Shown piece by piece: positions 1-12,160 of a DNA stretch of 64,000 nt; within the stretch, counting starts at the first letter, position 1; each line of letters starts with the position of its first letter. This DNA comes from Lentinula raphanica. Lineage: Eukaryota; Basidiomycota; Agaricomycetes; Agaricales; Omphalotaceae. Below the pieces are notes generated by a model. The model worked only from the letters and a program-made list of their open reading frames with translations. It made no database searches and had not been told where the DNA came from. The stretch is from contig JANVFP010000015.1 of the NCBI GenBank assembly GCA_027919835.1, forward strand, positions 682,001 through 746,000, given 5' to 3'. The position numbers were made by a program, and so were the translations under genes.

Positions 1-193
1 GTATGAGGTGTCTGGGGACAGTCATTCCCCTTCAATGGAGACTCGTAGGAAGGTCCCGGCTTTGATAAGGAGAAGGGATCAGTATTATCAATTGTGAATG
101 CAAGTCCATAGTACTTACATTACGCATGGGCATCGTGTGCACCATAGAAAATAGGCCCATGGACAAAATCAAGTAGGCAAGATTGAGGCGCAT
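1..193 (-). CDS. Secreted-protein family copy A (partial, runs off the left edge)
   Basis: Read on the minus strand, an ATG at 193-191 opens a 25-codon exon (193-119) beginning MRLNLAYLILSMGLFSMVHT, a typical signal peptide with a basic n-region and hydrophobic core. A GTAAGT donor follows at 118, and an intron runs to an AG at 61-60. The second exon starts at 59 with PGPSYE and leaves the window at base 1. The same two-exon design, with an intron right after the signal peptide, recurs at 1708-2381 and 56041. The start of exon 2 is almost identical to that of the 56041 copy. No known family is recognised. A short secreted protein is inferred from the leader alone. The C-terminal part cannot be seen here. 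Confidence 0.55.
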
Positions 194-224
194 GTTGACG
201 AGCAATTAGTGAGACGAGTTTTTC

Positions 225-240
225 CTGACCAGCAGAGAAT
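225..240 (-). promoter_or_regulatory. Conserved promoter block, copy A
   Basis: On the minus strand this reads TTCTCTGCTGGTCAG, about 30-45 bases upstream of the ATG at 193. Near-identical blocks lie at about the same distance upstream of the three other family members (2416-2430, 14593-14610, 56001-56020), while much of the surrounding upstream DNA has diverged. This suggests a shared cis-element or transcription start region. Its function is inferred only from conservation. Confidence 0.45.
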
Positions 241-1707
241 ATTCGTAGAGCAAGTGGCGGTGGCGTTAGAAGACGGGTCAACCAATGAACCACAACTCAG
301 GACAACGGTCCACTTATATGGACTTCATCTAGATATATCATATAATCAAAAGACTTGTAGAAAGGGAAGCTACTTCATCGCTTTGCTAAGCCGTTGCCTG
401 TATCTTATCGTCATCAATCGATTGTTCAAAAAGAGGTGTATCATTATGCTCACCTTGTCCTTTGAGCGAATTGATAGCGCAGCATTATGGTGTTGATATG
501 ATATCCATACAATATCTACGTGGAAGGCTCCGCATTCGAAATTCGTTCCAATTGATCAAACCCAAGAGTCCCAGGAAACCATAGAACAAGAGAAAAACAG
601 CGCGCTGAAACATATGGCTCAATTCGAAAAGAGCAAGTGTTGATAAGCCTCGTAGGGCCTAGTACGCCTATGGTATCCAACAACAGCCATTCAGTGTGAG
701 ATGGCAGGAGGTGGCACATTCAAAACTGGTTTTAATCGATGGGATTCGAGGGTACACAGTAACGAAGAAACAGCGCACTGGTCAGGCCAAGCATATTGAT
801 CCTGAAGGGGGGCAAAGAAGGTTTACGATATCCATGCGGGTCGTCGATAGTCAAGCACCGAACTATCCCTGGGCCACTGGATCTGGGTAACTGTCAATGA
901 ACACCACGAAGCTCAGAGAGACTAATGGACCACTCACACTTGAGGAAGAGAAGACTCGTTCACTGAGAGCGAACATTGCAAAATGTTCGGGTTGCGGCTG
1001 GTGAGATGATTATGATTCTCATCATCGGATGGCATGATATTGCCTTGAATCTGCTATTCCAACAGTATTTGGCGTAAAGTACGATAGACTACAACTTTCC
1101 TGCGTTCTTGAAGTTTGGGGTAGTATCTCTTACGTAGAATCAGCGCGCGGTTGAAGTCTGACTTGACGAGACGGTGATGAAACGACGCAAGCATTTATTT
1201 GAAAGCCCTTTGAGCGATATTACTTTGCAATGAGGTCTACGTCAGTTTAGAGTTGAGGATTGCATGTACTATGGAGAACAGGGCCATGGATGAGAATGAG
1301 AATCGCGCCGTAGTAGGTCAATTCAAGTCGGACGAGTTAAAGTTTTACAAAAAGAGTTTCGTAGGTGGTGGCGGTCTGCCGCAGCTAATAAGCGCCCAAG
1401 CTCGGATGGACTCCCGCTCTTGGCCCGCTCCTTCCAACTCAAAGGAAAAAAATTATGGGACGTTCATCGTTCGATCTTGATTGTTGCAGGTGTACCGTGT
1501 AAGGAGTATTGAGTATAACCTCGCAGTCCGTTCGCAAATGATACCACTGACTCTGATGAACTTTGCCATATAGAGAATGGAGGTCAAGGTGGGGTGATTA
1601 ATCTCATATGATCATTAAGTACATGATATGAAAGTCCATTGCCCCACCGTCCCTCACCATCACCCCTCGTAGGACCCCTTCGTCCCATGTACAAAACACG
1701 GCCCTTT

Positions 1708-2381
1708 TCAGTCGACGAGTCTGAACACTGGCCAAGGATAGTCGCCCTGTCTCCAGGACTCCGAGGTCTTGTCCGGGTCTGTCTCAGGCTCGACCCAGTG
1801 TCGACCGGCAGGGACTTCATTATTCAAAACACGACGCCAATCGACAGTGAAATAGGCATGGGGGTAGCAAGGCGTGTATTGAAAGGTGATATCGTGGTTA
1901 ATGTCATCAAAGAGTTGGAACCATAGGAAAGTATCGTTGAGGACGTGGAAAGGATGGCTCTCGACGAATTTGATGCCTCGATGACTAACATGATTACGAG
2001 GGGTGTATCGTCGTCCTACGAACAATGCAACCACTTCGTCTGGTTTCTCGGGACCTTTTACACCTTCAAGAACAGGGTGCTCATCGTCAGGTTGGCGATA
2101 CTTCACTCGAAGCGGGGGCAACGCATTCGGAAACATGGAGTAAGGATCCGGTGAGTTTGATTTGGGCGTAGAAGGCTTCAGGGGACGATCATTCCCTTCC
2201 GATGTCTCTGAGGAGTCTGAGTCATAGCCTGAGGAGACTACTTTCTTCTGTGAAAGAAAGGAAAGATTATCAGCGATGTCATCTCGCAACGTAGGTCCAC
2301 ATAGTAGCTTACAGTAGGCATCGTGTATACTCCGGAAAACAGTCCCATGGAGAAAATCAAGTAGGCAAGATTGAGACGCAT
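1708..2381 (-). CDS. Secreted-protein family copy B (complete, about 202 aa)
   Basis: Exon 1 is 2381-2313 (23 codons). It is a signal peptide starting MRLNLAYLIFSMGLFSG and ends MPT before a GTAAG donor. The intron ends CACAG at 2248. Exon 2 is 2247-1708 (179 codons plus stop). After a Ser/Asp/Glu-rich linker (SDSSETSEG, then RPLKPSTPKS), the protein carries the family block VKYRQPDDEHPVLEGVKGP and then HPFHVLNDTFLWFQL, followed by an aromatic-rich tail ending VFRLVD. The same C-terminal block occurs at 14960-15170 and, broken, at 57360-57530. The phase-0 intron directly after the leader is shared with copies A and D. The leader predicts secretion. The rest matches nothing I recognise. An open frame also continues upstream of the ATG through the promoter, but the leader homology fixes the start at 2381. 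Confidence 0.65.
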
Positions 2382-2415
2382 GGTAACGGGCGGCAGGGGA
2401 GACGATTAAAATTTT

Positions 2416-2430
2416 CTGTCCAGCAGAGAA
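2416..2430 (-). promoter_or_regulatory. Conserved promoter block, copy B
   Basis: On the minus strand this reads TTCTCTGCTGGACAG, 35-50 bases upstream of the ATG at 2381. It matches the block at the other three family members. Confidence 0.45.
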
Positions 2431-4116
2431 CTTTCGTAGAGCGGGTGGCAGTGGTCGTGAAAGAGGGCGGGTCAACCGATAAATCACAAGTCGCAATAAT
2501 CTGTCGCTTATATGGACCTTGTCCCATATGACTCTCAGCGATCTATTTGCCAGATACGATCGGACAATGGGAGACAATGGGCCAAGGCCCAAAACATATG
2601 CACTGGACGGGAGCATATGATGGAAGCATGATTCAAATTGTCACTTTGTTAAGCCATGGCCTGTAAGTATGATATCGCCGTTACTCGGAATGAGTAAAAA
2701 GCTCAGTAGCATATGATGATGTCCATACGATAGTATCCCTCTCGGAAGCTCAGGCGCATTTGAGGTAAATTCTGATTGATCAGACTCGAGCTAGACTGAC
2801 CTAGTAAGAGAAAACATTGCTCTGGTCAGACGATGTAGAAGTCGGCGTACAACCGAACTGGGCCTATAAAATCTTCAAGATCAATGGAGATTCAGAAAGC
2901 AAGGCGGCGTAGCTACTAGCATAGCATGATACCTCATGAATCTGATTCATCATAAATCATCGCTTTGCCAAGCCGTTGCCTGTATCTTATCGTCATCAAT
3001 CGATTGTTCAAAAAGAGGTGTATCATTATAGATCATTATGCTCACTGTGACCTGCTTTTGAGCGAATTGATAGCTCAGCATATGGTGTTGATATGTGGAA
3101 GGCTCCGCATTCGAAGTCCCAGAAAATCACTTGAACGCAAGAAACAAACCGCGCACTGAAACGTATGCTCAAATCGAAGAGGGCAAGTGCCGATAAGCCT
3201 AGTAGGGCCTAGTACGCCTATGGTATCCGACAACAGCCATTCAGTGTGAGATGGCGGGAGGTGGCACATTCAAAACAGGTTCTAATCAATGAGATTCGAG
3301 GGTACACAGCCAGCAACAAAGGGACAGCGCACTGGTCAGGCCAAGCATTCCTGAAGGGGGGCAAAGAAGGTTTGCAAAATTGCAATATTCCATCCGGGTC
3401 ATCGATAGTCAAGCACCGAACTATTCATGGGCCACTGGATCTGGGTAAATGTCAGTGAGCACCACGAAGCTCAGAGAGAAAATGGACCACTCACACAAGA
3501 AAAGACTCATTCACTGAGAACAACAGGTTCAGGAATCCGGCTGGTGAGACAATTATGGTTCTCATCAGATGAACATGGCATGATGATATTGGGGCTTGTT
3601 GCCAAATCTGCCATTCCAACCGTATTAGGCGTAAAATATGTACAATTTGCCCGCGTGCTTGGTGGAAACAGGGCGCTGTTGATGGTTTGAACGAGAAGGT
3701 GTTGAAACGATGCACAGTTTGGGGTTGAGGGCTGTTGAGGATTGCATATACTACGGGAAAAGGGCCATGGATAAGAATGAGAATCGAGCCGTAGAAGGCC
3801 GTAGATCCATTCAAGTCGGACGAGTTTTCAGCAAAAGAGGAGTTTCGATAATAAGTGGTGGTCTGCCGTAGATAGCGCTAAGCGCCCAAACTCGGATGGG
3901 TTCCCGCTCTCGGCCCGCTCCTTCCGATTCAAAGGAAAATTCAAAAAATACACCGCCAACTCGAACTCTTCGCCTCCGCCAACCAGTGCCTCAGTGCCTT
4001 ACCTTTCTACATAACAAAAGCTCATCTGGGCCATTTTTTCATGGACAACTACTCCCTTTGATCACCTACTCTACCAATCCCAAATCCCACTGCTTATATT
4101 TATCTCTATCGAATCA

Positions 4117-5546
4117 ATGTTGAACGGAAGTGGTATCAAGCTCTTTACTGGTCAGTCTACATTCCTTTTTTCTTTCCGCAAATATCTCAAGAAACATTCC
4201 CCTGCAACACGTAGGCACCAGCCACCCAGAGCTCGCAGAGATCATCGCCCGTCGTCTCGGTCTCTCCCTTGGCAAAGCTTCTGTGACCAAATCCTCCATT
4301 GGCGAAACCGACGTGTGCATCTTTGAATCCGTCCGCGAAGACGACGTCTACATCATCAACACTGGCTCAGACAATCCCACTTCTGTCAATACCTCCTTGA
4401 TGGAAATGTGCATCATGATACATGCGTGTAAGATTGCGAGCGCAAAACGTATCACAGCCGTGATGCCCTTATTCCCGTATGCGAGGCAGGATAAAAAGGA
4501 TAAGAGTCGTGCACCTATTACCGCCAAACTAGTTGCGAATATGTTGGTCAAGGCTGGTTGTGATCATTTGATCGTGAGCGAGCAGTCTCATCGTGTTTCA
4601 TGAAGTCCTCTCATGTTTTCGTCAACATCAATGATAGACTATGGATCTTCACGCCTCTCAAATCCAAGGTTTCTTCGACGTTCCTGTTGATAAGTATGTC
4701 CTTTTTCTTGCCATCTGGCTGTTGCATCGCTCATGCTTTTCCTATCTCATAGTGTACGTGATTTTCGACCTTGCAATCTGTTTTGATTGTTCATCTCACT
4801 TTCAATCCACCCTGTCACACCATACTATGCTGTTGAATCGCCCTTTTTCCTCGGTCCGCTCTTTACATCTTGGGGCACTGATCTTTCTGCAACATGCGAC
4901 CAACCGTGAATGTATAGCTCTACGCAGAACCTTCTGCAATCCTCTACATCCGAACTCACTTCAATGTCCCAGACGTGGTCATCGTTTCGCCTGATGCAGG
5001 GGGTGCCAAAAGGTGCGCAATTCCTTTCTTTCCATGTCCGTCTACCTTCACGTTTCATCTTACTTGACAATTCTCTTCCTGACCATTCATTGTATCCACA
5101 GAGCAACTTCCATCGCAGACCGTCTCGGTGTCGATTTTGCCCTGTTCCACAAAGAGCGTAAAAAGGCCAACGAAGTTTCCCGAATGGTCCTCGTCGGCCA
5201 AGTCAAAGACAAAGTCGCCATCCTCGTTGACGACATGGCCGACACCTGCGGTACGCTCTGTCTCGCAGCCAAGCATCTATCCGAGGCTGGTGTACGAACG
5301 GTCGATGGACGACCTCAAGTCTTCGCCATCGTCACACACGGCATCCTCAGCGGGAACGCTCTCAAAAACGTCGAGGAGAGCGCGCTGGAAAAGTTGATTG
5401 TGACGAACACGTTGCCACAAACCGAGAACCAAAAGGCGTGTGAGAAGATTGAGGTGATAGATATTGGGAATGTGCTTGGGGAGGTTATCCGAAGGAGTCA
5501 TTATGGGGAGAGTGTATCGAAGTTGTTTCATGAAGTGCCGTATTGA
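4117..5546 (+). CDS. PRS: Ribose-phosphate pyrophosphokinase (PRPP synthetase)
   Basis: This enzyme makes 5-phosphoribosyl-1-pyrophosphate from ribose-5-phosphate and ATP, the cytosolic precursor for purines, pyrimidines, His, Trp and NAD. Exons: 4117-4150, 4215-4573, 4638-4693, a single base at 4753, 4918-5012 and 5102-5546, giving 329 aa, the normal family length. Visible motifs are [12 protein letters not shown] at the N-terminus, [12 protein letters not shown] (ATP/Mg loop), [24 protein letters not shown], the flexible-loop region [10 protein letters not shown] and the PRPP-binding signature [12 protein letters not shown]. The start is fixed by the family N-terminus and a phase-1 first intron. 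Joining 4693 directly to 4918 would shift the frame. The AG|T|GT at 4751-4755 supplies the missing base and creates the Asn expected in the family sequence PVDNLYAEP. Identity is certain. The one-base exon is inferred from frame and conservation. Confidence 0.93.
4753..4753 (+). other. PRS: Single-nucleotide exon of the PRPP synthetase gene
   Basis: The only AG inside the 224-base gap between exons 3 and 5 is in CTCATAG (ends 4752). It is followed by T and then GTACGTG, a good donor. Splicing 4694-4752 and 4754-4917 separately restores phase (2+1) and yields AAT, the Asn of the conserved PVDN. No other internal exon in this gap keeps the frame. Confidence 0.7.
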
Positions 5547-7885
5547 GGTGGCGGATGTGTATGTATAAGTCTAAAGGATGGATATACTTAGATGATTGTT
5601 TTTACAAGGTGTGTACATCGTACAAGATTATGTGACAGTCAGCTTTTTGGCTATAGAAAGATTTGAAACATGAACTTGTACTGATGTATGCGAAAATGGG
5701 CTTCATAAGAAGCCTTACCAGTTGACGTCCATTAGAGAACAGTGGCCAATATGTATAGCTGCTCATCCAAGTCTCCTGGACCCACTGGACCGATAACTTT
5801 TGGACTCGCTATAGAGTATTCCCGCGTTTTCACGGGAACCTTGACATTTTCTCATACAGTGAATCAAGGGATCCGAGACCTTCAAGCCACTCCTCCCATG
5901 CTCCAACGCAAAACCATTCGGGGCCGATGATACCACCATGATGGGTTACCCAGCATCGTAGGAAGGATAACCGGTTACTGAGCATCAAGATATACGTGGG
6001 ACGCTGGAGCTGCTTGCACAGCATGTTGTTAACCTTGTACTTGATCTTGGTGAGAGCAAGGGGGAAGGGCTGAGAAAGGAGAGATATTCATGTCACGGTG
6101 AGGAGCTGTGAGAAGGAAGACACGATTTCTCGGTTTCGCTCACGCGAGCTCATATTGCACCTATAGAAAGGCGTGCTGACCGGGACAATGGCGACACCAT
6201 CGTGATGCGCTGGAATAAGTGCCTCACATAGCTTGGGCAGTGGGCACAGGTTCGGAAGGAAGGAAGATGATTGTTGCAACAGTGATTGACGAGCTGTTTG
6301 ACCTACACGTCGAACGCCTCCGGGTGACAACAATTCCAAATCGACTTGCAGTGTGCGCCCTTGGGTTGTAGTCCTTCGCAACCGACAGCCTGAGGCGAGG
6401 TGAGGCGAGGTGTAGAGTGCCCTATGTAGGCATTCAGATAGTAGTATGCACCGTAACTGATGGGGCCTCGTGGACTGTATGGTGTGTTGAACCACGGAAA
6501 CCGCTCGAAATCAGGTTACGAAAAGAATCATGGAATGTTGGCATGGGTAGGCATGCCAGGCCCACGGGAGTCGAGTCTATGAGGTACTTGAGGTACTCAA
6601 CATTCAAGATATTCAATGTTCGCCAAATCATAGACGGATTTTAACCGATATGGACTCTGGACTCTGGAGCTCTTCGGAGCGAGTGGGATGGGATTGGCAG
6701 GATTGGATGATCGAAGGCTTCGTCGGTAAAGATAGGATCGATTTACTGAGCGCAGTAGAGAATCTTATTATCAAACACATGGAGAGTAATGGTGGTTCCT
6801 CATCCTGTAGGTTGCTTGAGGCCGTACTGCGAAAGTTACTGCGAGTTGGCCAGGATGGGTCAGAAAATCACCACAAAACTTGAAGGAAGATCAACTCCCT
6901 AAATATCCTTCCTCCAGATTTACCGAAACTGTACCAAACTTCAAAGGTTCGACAGCGTGAGGTGAAGGGCCCAGACCAGACGGTTATTCTTGACCTGCCT
7001 CCTTCCGTGGAATCGAAGCCTTGTCGTCCTCGCTGAGTGTCTATGTACTCCTGAGTCCTAAACCTGGAGTTCAGAGATCATGACTGAGTCCCAATTACGA
7101 GTCGGTCAATGTCAACATTGAACAATGTACATCATCATTCAGCTCCGGAATCTGTACCATTCATGAATCGTGTACTGGGGATGTCAGATAGAGTCTAAAC
7201 AATGCTTGTAGTACGCGTGGTTCGGAGAGGGTGGCCTCTTGAACTTTGAAGTCAGCACCAGGAAACTTACCCCACGGCCGCCCAAAGTTGTGGATTGCCA
7301 GACTATACAAAGCTTTCATCATTCTCGAGATTGGATGAAACGTAGCGCTTGAAGCTTGGCAGACAGAAGAAATGGATTGGAAGACTATAGAAAGTAGTTG
7401 GAAACCCTTTTTACCAGCGCATTGGTAGTTGTACAGATTTATTTAGGGTCGCGGTAGCGAGGGTGGAAAACGTTGAAAAAAAATTGATCTAATCAAATCA
7501 AAGTGGAGTAGAGTGGAATGACAAGCAAGATGAAGAAGTTGCCGGTGATCTCCTAACGGACTCAAACAGCTTCAAAGTCTTCTCTCTTTCTGCTCTCTTC
7601 ATCTCTCTTGCTCGGAAAGAAGAGTTCATTTCAGATAATTCTCCTCTCTTTCAGAGACTAGAAAGTCTTTCTCTCCTAACAATTCAACTTTTCCTCCGTG
7701 GAAGCACCGACAGTACCGGCATAACGGCGTTCTGGAACCCTCTTGCTTCTCTCTTCGTAAAAACGTCAACGCTAAACTCTTACTGTGACCGCCACGGCGA
7801 CCGGTGACAAGACTTGGTGACTCTTGCTGACCGCCGCCTGCGACACTGCTGACGCTTTACTCACTCTTGTTCGCGAAATGCGACT
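5547..7885. other. Intergenic region with no supported gene
   Basis: Open frames here are short, overlap on both strands and show no recognisable motifs. The part just upstream of the kinase gene (about 7560-7880) is rich in TCTCT/CTTTC pyrimidine tracts, as is common in fungal promoters and 5' leaders. Nothing else was recognised. Confidence 0.4.
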
Positions 7886-10800
7886 ATGAACTCAGTCGTC
7901 TCACCGCAAAATAATCAAACTCGCCAACATAATTCCAATAATCCCAATGCAGTTTACACCAGCAAAAGTATCTCAGTCGTCGGTGTTCCTTCAGTCCATA
8001 TTTCCAATAACCGTCTCGTCGTCGGCTCCTCATCTTCATCTTCTACACGTTCATGGACTCTCCTCAAAGTTCTGGGAGATGGCTCATTCGGGACTGTCTG
8101 GTTATGTGATTGGCACGGAACTCTGCCTCCCAATACACCGCTTTCGCCGATGCAATGCGGAGCCGGCGCAAGGCCAGAATGGGCAGGGAAGAGACTAGTA
8201 GCCGTTAAGAGGATGAAAAAGAGGTGGGAAGGTGGTTGGGATGAGTGTCAACAATTGAAGGAGTTGGAGGTATGCATCATGATGTTTTTTCGAAATCTAT
8301 CTGATATATCATCTACAGAGTCTCCGTGCTATTCCATTTCATCCGAATATCATTCCTCTATATGACTTTTTCCTAATGCCCGCAACCAAAGAGCTATATT
8401 TCGTCTTCGAGTCGATGGAAGGCAATTTGTACCACCTCATCAAAGCCCGCAAGGGTCGTCCGCTCGCAGGAGGCCTCGTCGCCTCCATATTCTTCCAAAT
8501 TGTTTCCGGCCTCTACCATATTCACGATAATGGGTACTTCCATCGCGACATGAAACCCGAAAATGTCCTGGTTACCACAACCGGTTTATTTGATTATACG
8601 CCGCTTTCGCCTATCGCTTCTCCCAATGCTCCTCCAGAAAAAGACGTTGTGGCCATCATCAAGCTCGCCGACTTTGGTCTGGCAAGAGAGACGAAGAGCA
8701 AACCGCCGTATACGGAGTACGTGTCGACGAGGTGGTACAGAGCACCAGAGGTGTTGTTACTCAGCAGACATTATTCAAACCCTGTTGATATGTGGGCCTT
8801 GGGCACAATTATGGCAGAACTGGTCAATCTCAGACCGTTATTCCCTGGTTCGGACCAGGTAGATCAGATTGCGAGGATCTGTCAAGTTCTAGGCAATCCA
8901 GCTGATGATTACGGCGTTGATGCTTCAGGAGCACCAATAGGCGGCGGGCCATGGCCCAAAGGTTTGCAAATGGCCCAAGAAGTAGGCTTCGAATTCAGAA
9001 GAGTCAGTCACTCCCTGTCTTTCCTTTATGCTCATCATCCTGATTTTTGTGCTAGATGCCGCCTCAAGATATTCATTCGCTGTTTGACCGTTCAGTCCCA
9101 ACATCCCTCATTCATTGTATACGGGACTTGCTCAAGTTCGACCCTGACGCTCGATTGACAAGTGAAGATTGCCTCCATCATCGCTACCTCGTTGAATCGC
9201 TTCCCCAGAACGACATCCCGCTGCCTCCCGGTGTTCGGCTCGCTACCCCGCTCCCTACAAATGGCCATGGTATCAACGGCCTCGCACCCTCGATTAGCTC
9301 TCTCTCCCCTCGATCCATTCCCCCATCACACTCTCACACATCACAATTGCAGATACCGAACGTCACCGCTTCCCATCGTACTTCGTTCTTTCGATCTCCT
9401 GCTACTAACGGAACCGCTGTTCCTGCTCCTACTGGCAATGATGGCGACTATCCTATGCCTATGGATATTTCCCCTCAGACCGAGTCTCCCGAGTATCCCT
9501 TGAATGGGCATTCCCATGTCAATGGTACGACCACCCACGCCACGGACCCTTCCCTTTCGGCATCTCAATCTCAATCCACGAAGTTCGGCAAATTCTCAGG
9601 CATCAGCAAAAAGCTGGGCTTGGGCAGGTTCGGATCCGATAAACATGCCACAGCGACGCAGAACCATGAGCTCCCTCCCGTACACGACCTTGGGTCGAAT
9701 TCTACAGGGTCATTGAAGCGCTTACCGTCGAATGGCTCAGACACACGGTCTCTGCGCAATGAACCCTCTTCGTCTTCTCCGAGAGACACCCATCTTCCTG
9801 CTCGTCATGAAGATCTCAAACGGTCCACCAAGAAGGAAGCAGAGAATAACAGGAAAGCCGCGGAGCGTCTACACCTCGAGGCTGAGAAGCAGCGACGCGC
9901 GTTGGCTGAGAAAACGCAGAGGGAGCAAGCAAGAGCTGTGATGCAGAAGCGTAACTATTTTATTCAGCAGAATTCTATGAAAGGATCCAAAGGTGCAACG
10001 ACTGGCATGGGCAAGGAAATAGAGTGGAGTCGTGGAGGAAGTGAACATCCGACCATTCCTACATCATTTCAGCAGATGCCTCTTTCACAACAACCAGCCG
10101 CGGGCCCAGCTTCCCTTTCCTCAGTGGCCAAAGGGAAACAGCCTATGGGACTCGGTCCAATACGCACCAGGACAAGAGATAGAGATCACCACGCCAATGG
10201 AGTCACAGTGTCTCCTCGATTACACCATCCTCATCCTTCGCATCCACCAGTGGCCGGGGTTGGAATTGGCGTTGCGGGTCCTAATGGCAGTACGAGCATT
10301 CACGATAGCATGGACTGGCGGGACAGTCCTAGTGAACGTTCGGCCAAAGTACGTCGGATGGATCTCGACGACGACGGATCTTCCACAGATGTTCACAGCA
10401 CAGGCCGATCCTCCATCTCTCGCATGTCCCAGGTTTCACAAATTTCAGCGATATCTTTCGCTACAGTGGGAACGGTGGATACGTTCAATTCAATTGCTTC
10501 ATCGAATACGGTCGATACAGTGGGTAGCGATCCTGGTCCATCTCGGCCTTCAAGGTCAAGGCCTGGGATTAGGAATAGACCAAGCCTGTTAGGTCTAAAT
10601 AGAGTTTCCTCGACCGGGACAGGTTCATCGTCGTTGAGACCTTCCTTCGATAATTTCAATACTGCCCCTCCGCCAGTACCACCACTGCCGAGCTTTCCCT
10701 CCTCTCACTCACGTTCACCGCTTCTCCAATCCCACTCGCATTCGCATACTCCGTCACAATATTCACATCACTCGTACAGCTCGTACCGCTCTTCACATAC

Positions 10801-12160
10801 CCACTCTCCCTCAACGCCTTCCGCACGATCCTCAAACTCGTTCAATGCGCCCTCGCTTGATGGTCAGCTCGTCCATGATTTCCGAAATCTAGCGTCAGTG
10901 GATCAGGATCATCTGGTCACGACAACGACGACAGGAGAGTCACCTCCTCAAAGTATCTCTCCACCGCCCATGCAAATGCTCTCGTTGTCGTCTCCTTCGC
11001 ATTCGCATCAATCGTCTCGGGCTCATTCTCATCCTTACTCCCGTTCCAATCCGTCATTATCGCCTCACCCTCAGACACCATCGTCACCCTCTCTGTCACC
11101 TTCTCCGACGCCCATCTCACCGCAATCTCAGTATGTCACCAATACTCTCCAAGTCCCACAAGCTTCGAATCAGCGAGCAGAATCGCTTTCATCGCGTCGA
11201 GGACAGATGCCTCCTCCGCACCTGAACGTCCCTCAGCTGCAGCATCGGCAGCGGAGTACGTCCTATAGTCCGAGAAGTCTTGATGGCAGTGACACTACTC
11301 CAAACCCATATGATCACGGTGGGGAGTATGGAGAGCAGTATGGCGATCGGAAGGGCAGCCTTAGTGAGTACAATGAAGAGGAATACGAACGAGGGAGAGA
11401 TCCAGCCAGAGAATACTTTGGTAGGAGCGGACATGATCCAGGAGGACCTGGATATACAGATTATCATCACACCTACACTAATCATTCACCAAATCCCAAT
11501 CCAATGCGAAACAAACGATCCGCAGACCAAATCTACACTAACACCGACCGCGACGAGATGATCAATCCCATATTCAAAGTGGTGAGTTATAGTTACACCT
11601 CATGGGATGTTGATATGGGGGGATTGACTGTTAAACCCGAATCGCCCACCTCGTCTACGACCTCGCCTTCGTCTTCTTCTGCGAACTCTCACTCTATGAA
11701 ACTGATCGCCTACTATGATGACGATGATGAGAAGCCACCATTGCCCACACCGACGTCTTCCAACCCCACGGAAGCTTCGTTCGATTCTGTGGACACTATG
11801 GATACCAGGGATTCCGAGCAAACGAGAGATTCGATGGATTCGATGGATACATTTGAAAGTGGGGAATCATACGATAGCACGATGGAATACACCTATCATA
11901 TAAATCCCACCTATTTTAGCGACGGGGGTGCTGCTGCTGGCGTTCATAACCACACCTATCAAGGTGATCCCAATGGGGTTGCGTACCATAATCCCAGTTA
12001 TGAAAGATCCACGTCGGCATCGCTAGCACCGTCTTTACCGCCGTTTGCTACGCTTGAAGCTGTCGCAGGTGGTGGTTACGAGTATCCACCGTTGTCGCCC
12101 ATGTCGTTTACTGCGCCTCTAGAAGCGGAGCAAAGCGAGCAGGGGAATCCAGTTGCCTGA
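7886..12160 (+). CDS. Ime2/Crk1-type (MAK/RCK family) protein kinase
   Basis: Exons 7886-8269, 8319-9002 and 9056-12160 give about 1390 aa. The kinase domain occupies roughly residues 55-420: glycine loop LGDGSFGTVWL, lysine in VAVKRMKK, catalytic loop HRDMKPEN, DFGLARE, and an activation loop with the dual TEY motif inside PPYTEYVSTRWYRAPE. TEY followed by STRWYRAPE is characteristic of the RCK/MAK/Ime2 group, of which Ustilago Crk1 is a relative. These kinases act in meiosis, morphogenesis and cilium or mating programmes. The remaining 950 or so residues are low-complexity Ser/Pro/His-rich and likely disordered, with many S/T-P sites and a charged helical patch near residues 600-650 (KKEAENNRKAAERLHLEAEK). 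The long unspliced third exon could hide a short intron near 11580. Family assignment is solid; the ortholog name is not certain. Confidence 0.88.

Larger units (their letters stand above)
1..1470. repeat. Segmental duplication, copy 1
   Basis: This block aligns in the same orientation with roughly 2160-3950. Shared landmarks are the signal-peptide exon and promoter (119-340 versus 2313-2530), a nearly identical stretch around 375-450 versus 2960-3035, 690-860 versus 3240-3410, 895-960 versus 3455-3520, and the segment near 1400-1450 versus 3890-3940. Many small indels separate the copies, so the duplication is old. Apart from the secreted-family exon, no convincing gene was found between 194 and 1583. 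Confidence 0.6.
1708..3950. repeat. Segmental duplication, copy 2
   Basis: This is the second copy of the block described at 1-1470, here containing the full family gene B. The sequence from 2382 to about 3950 carries the upstream flank of gene B plus homologous non-coding DNA. No other gene could be supported between 2531 and 4116. The several short open frames here lack splice signals, family resemblance or conservation between the two copies. Confidence 0.6.

Noticed and set aside
6088..6495. 135-codon minus-strand frame between PRS and the kinase
   Set aside because: The composition is random-like, it overlaps plus-strand frames of equal quality, and no domain or signal was seen.
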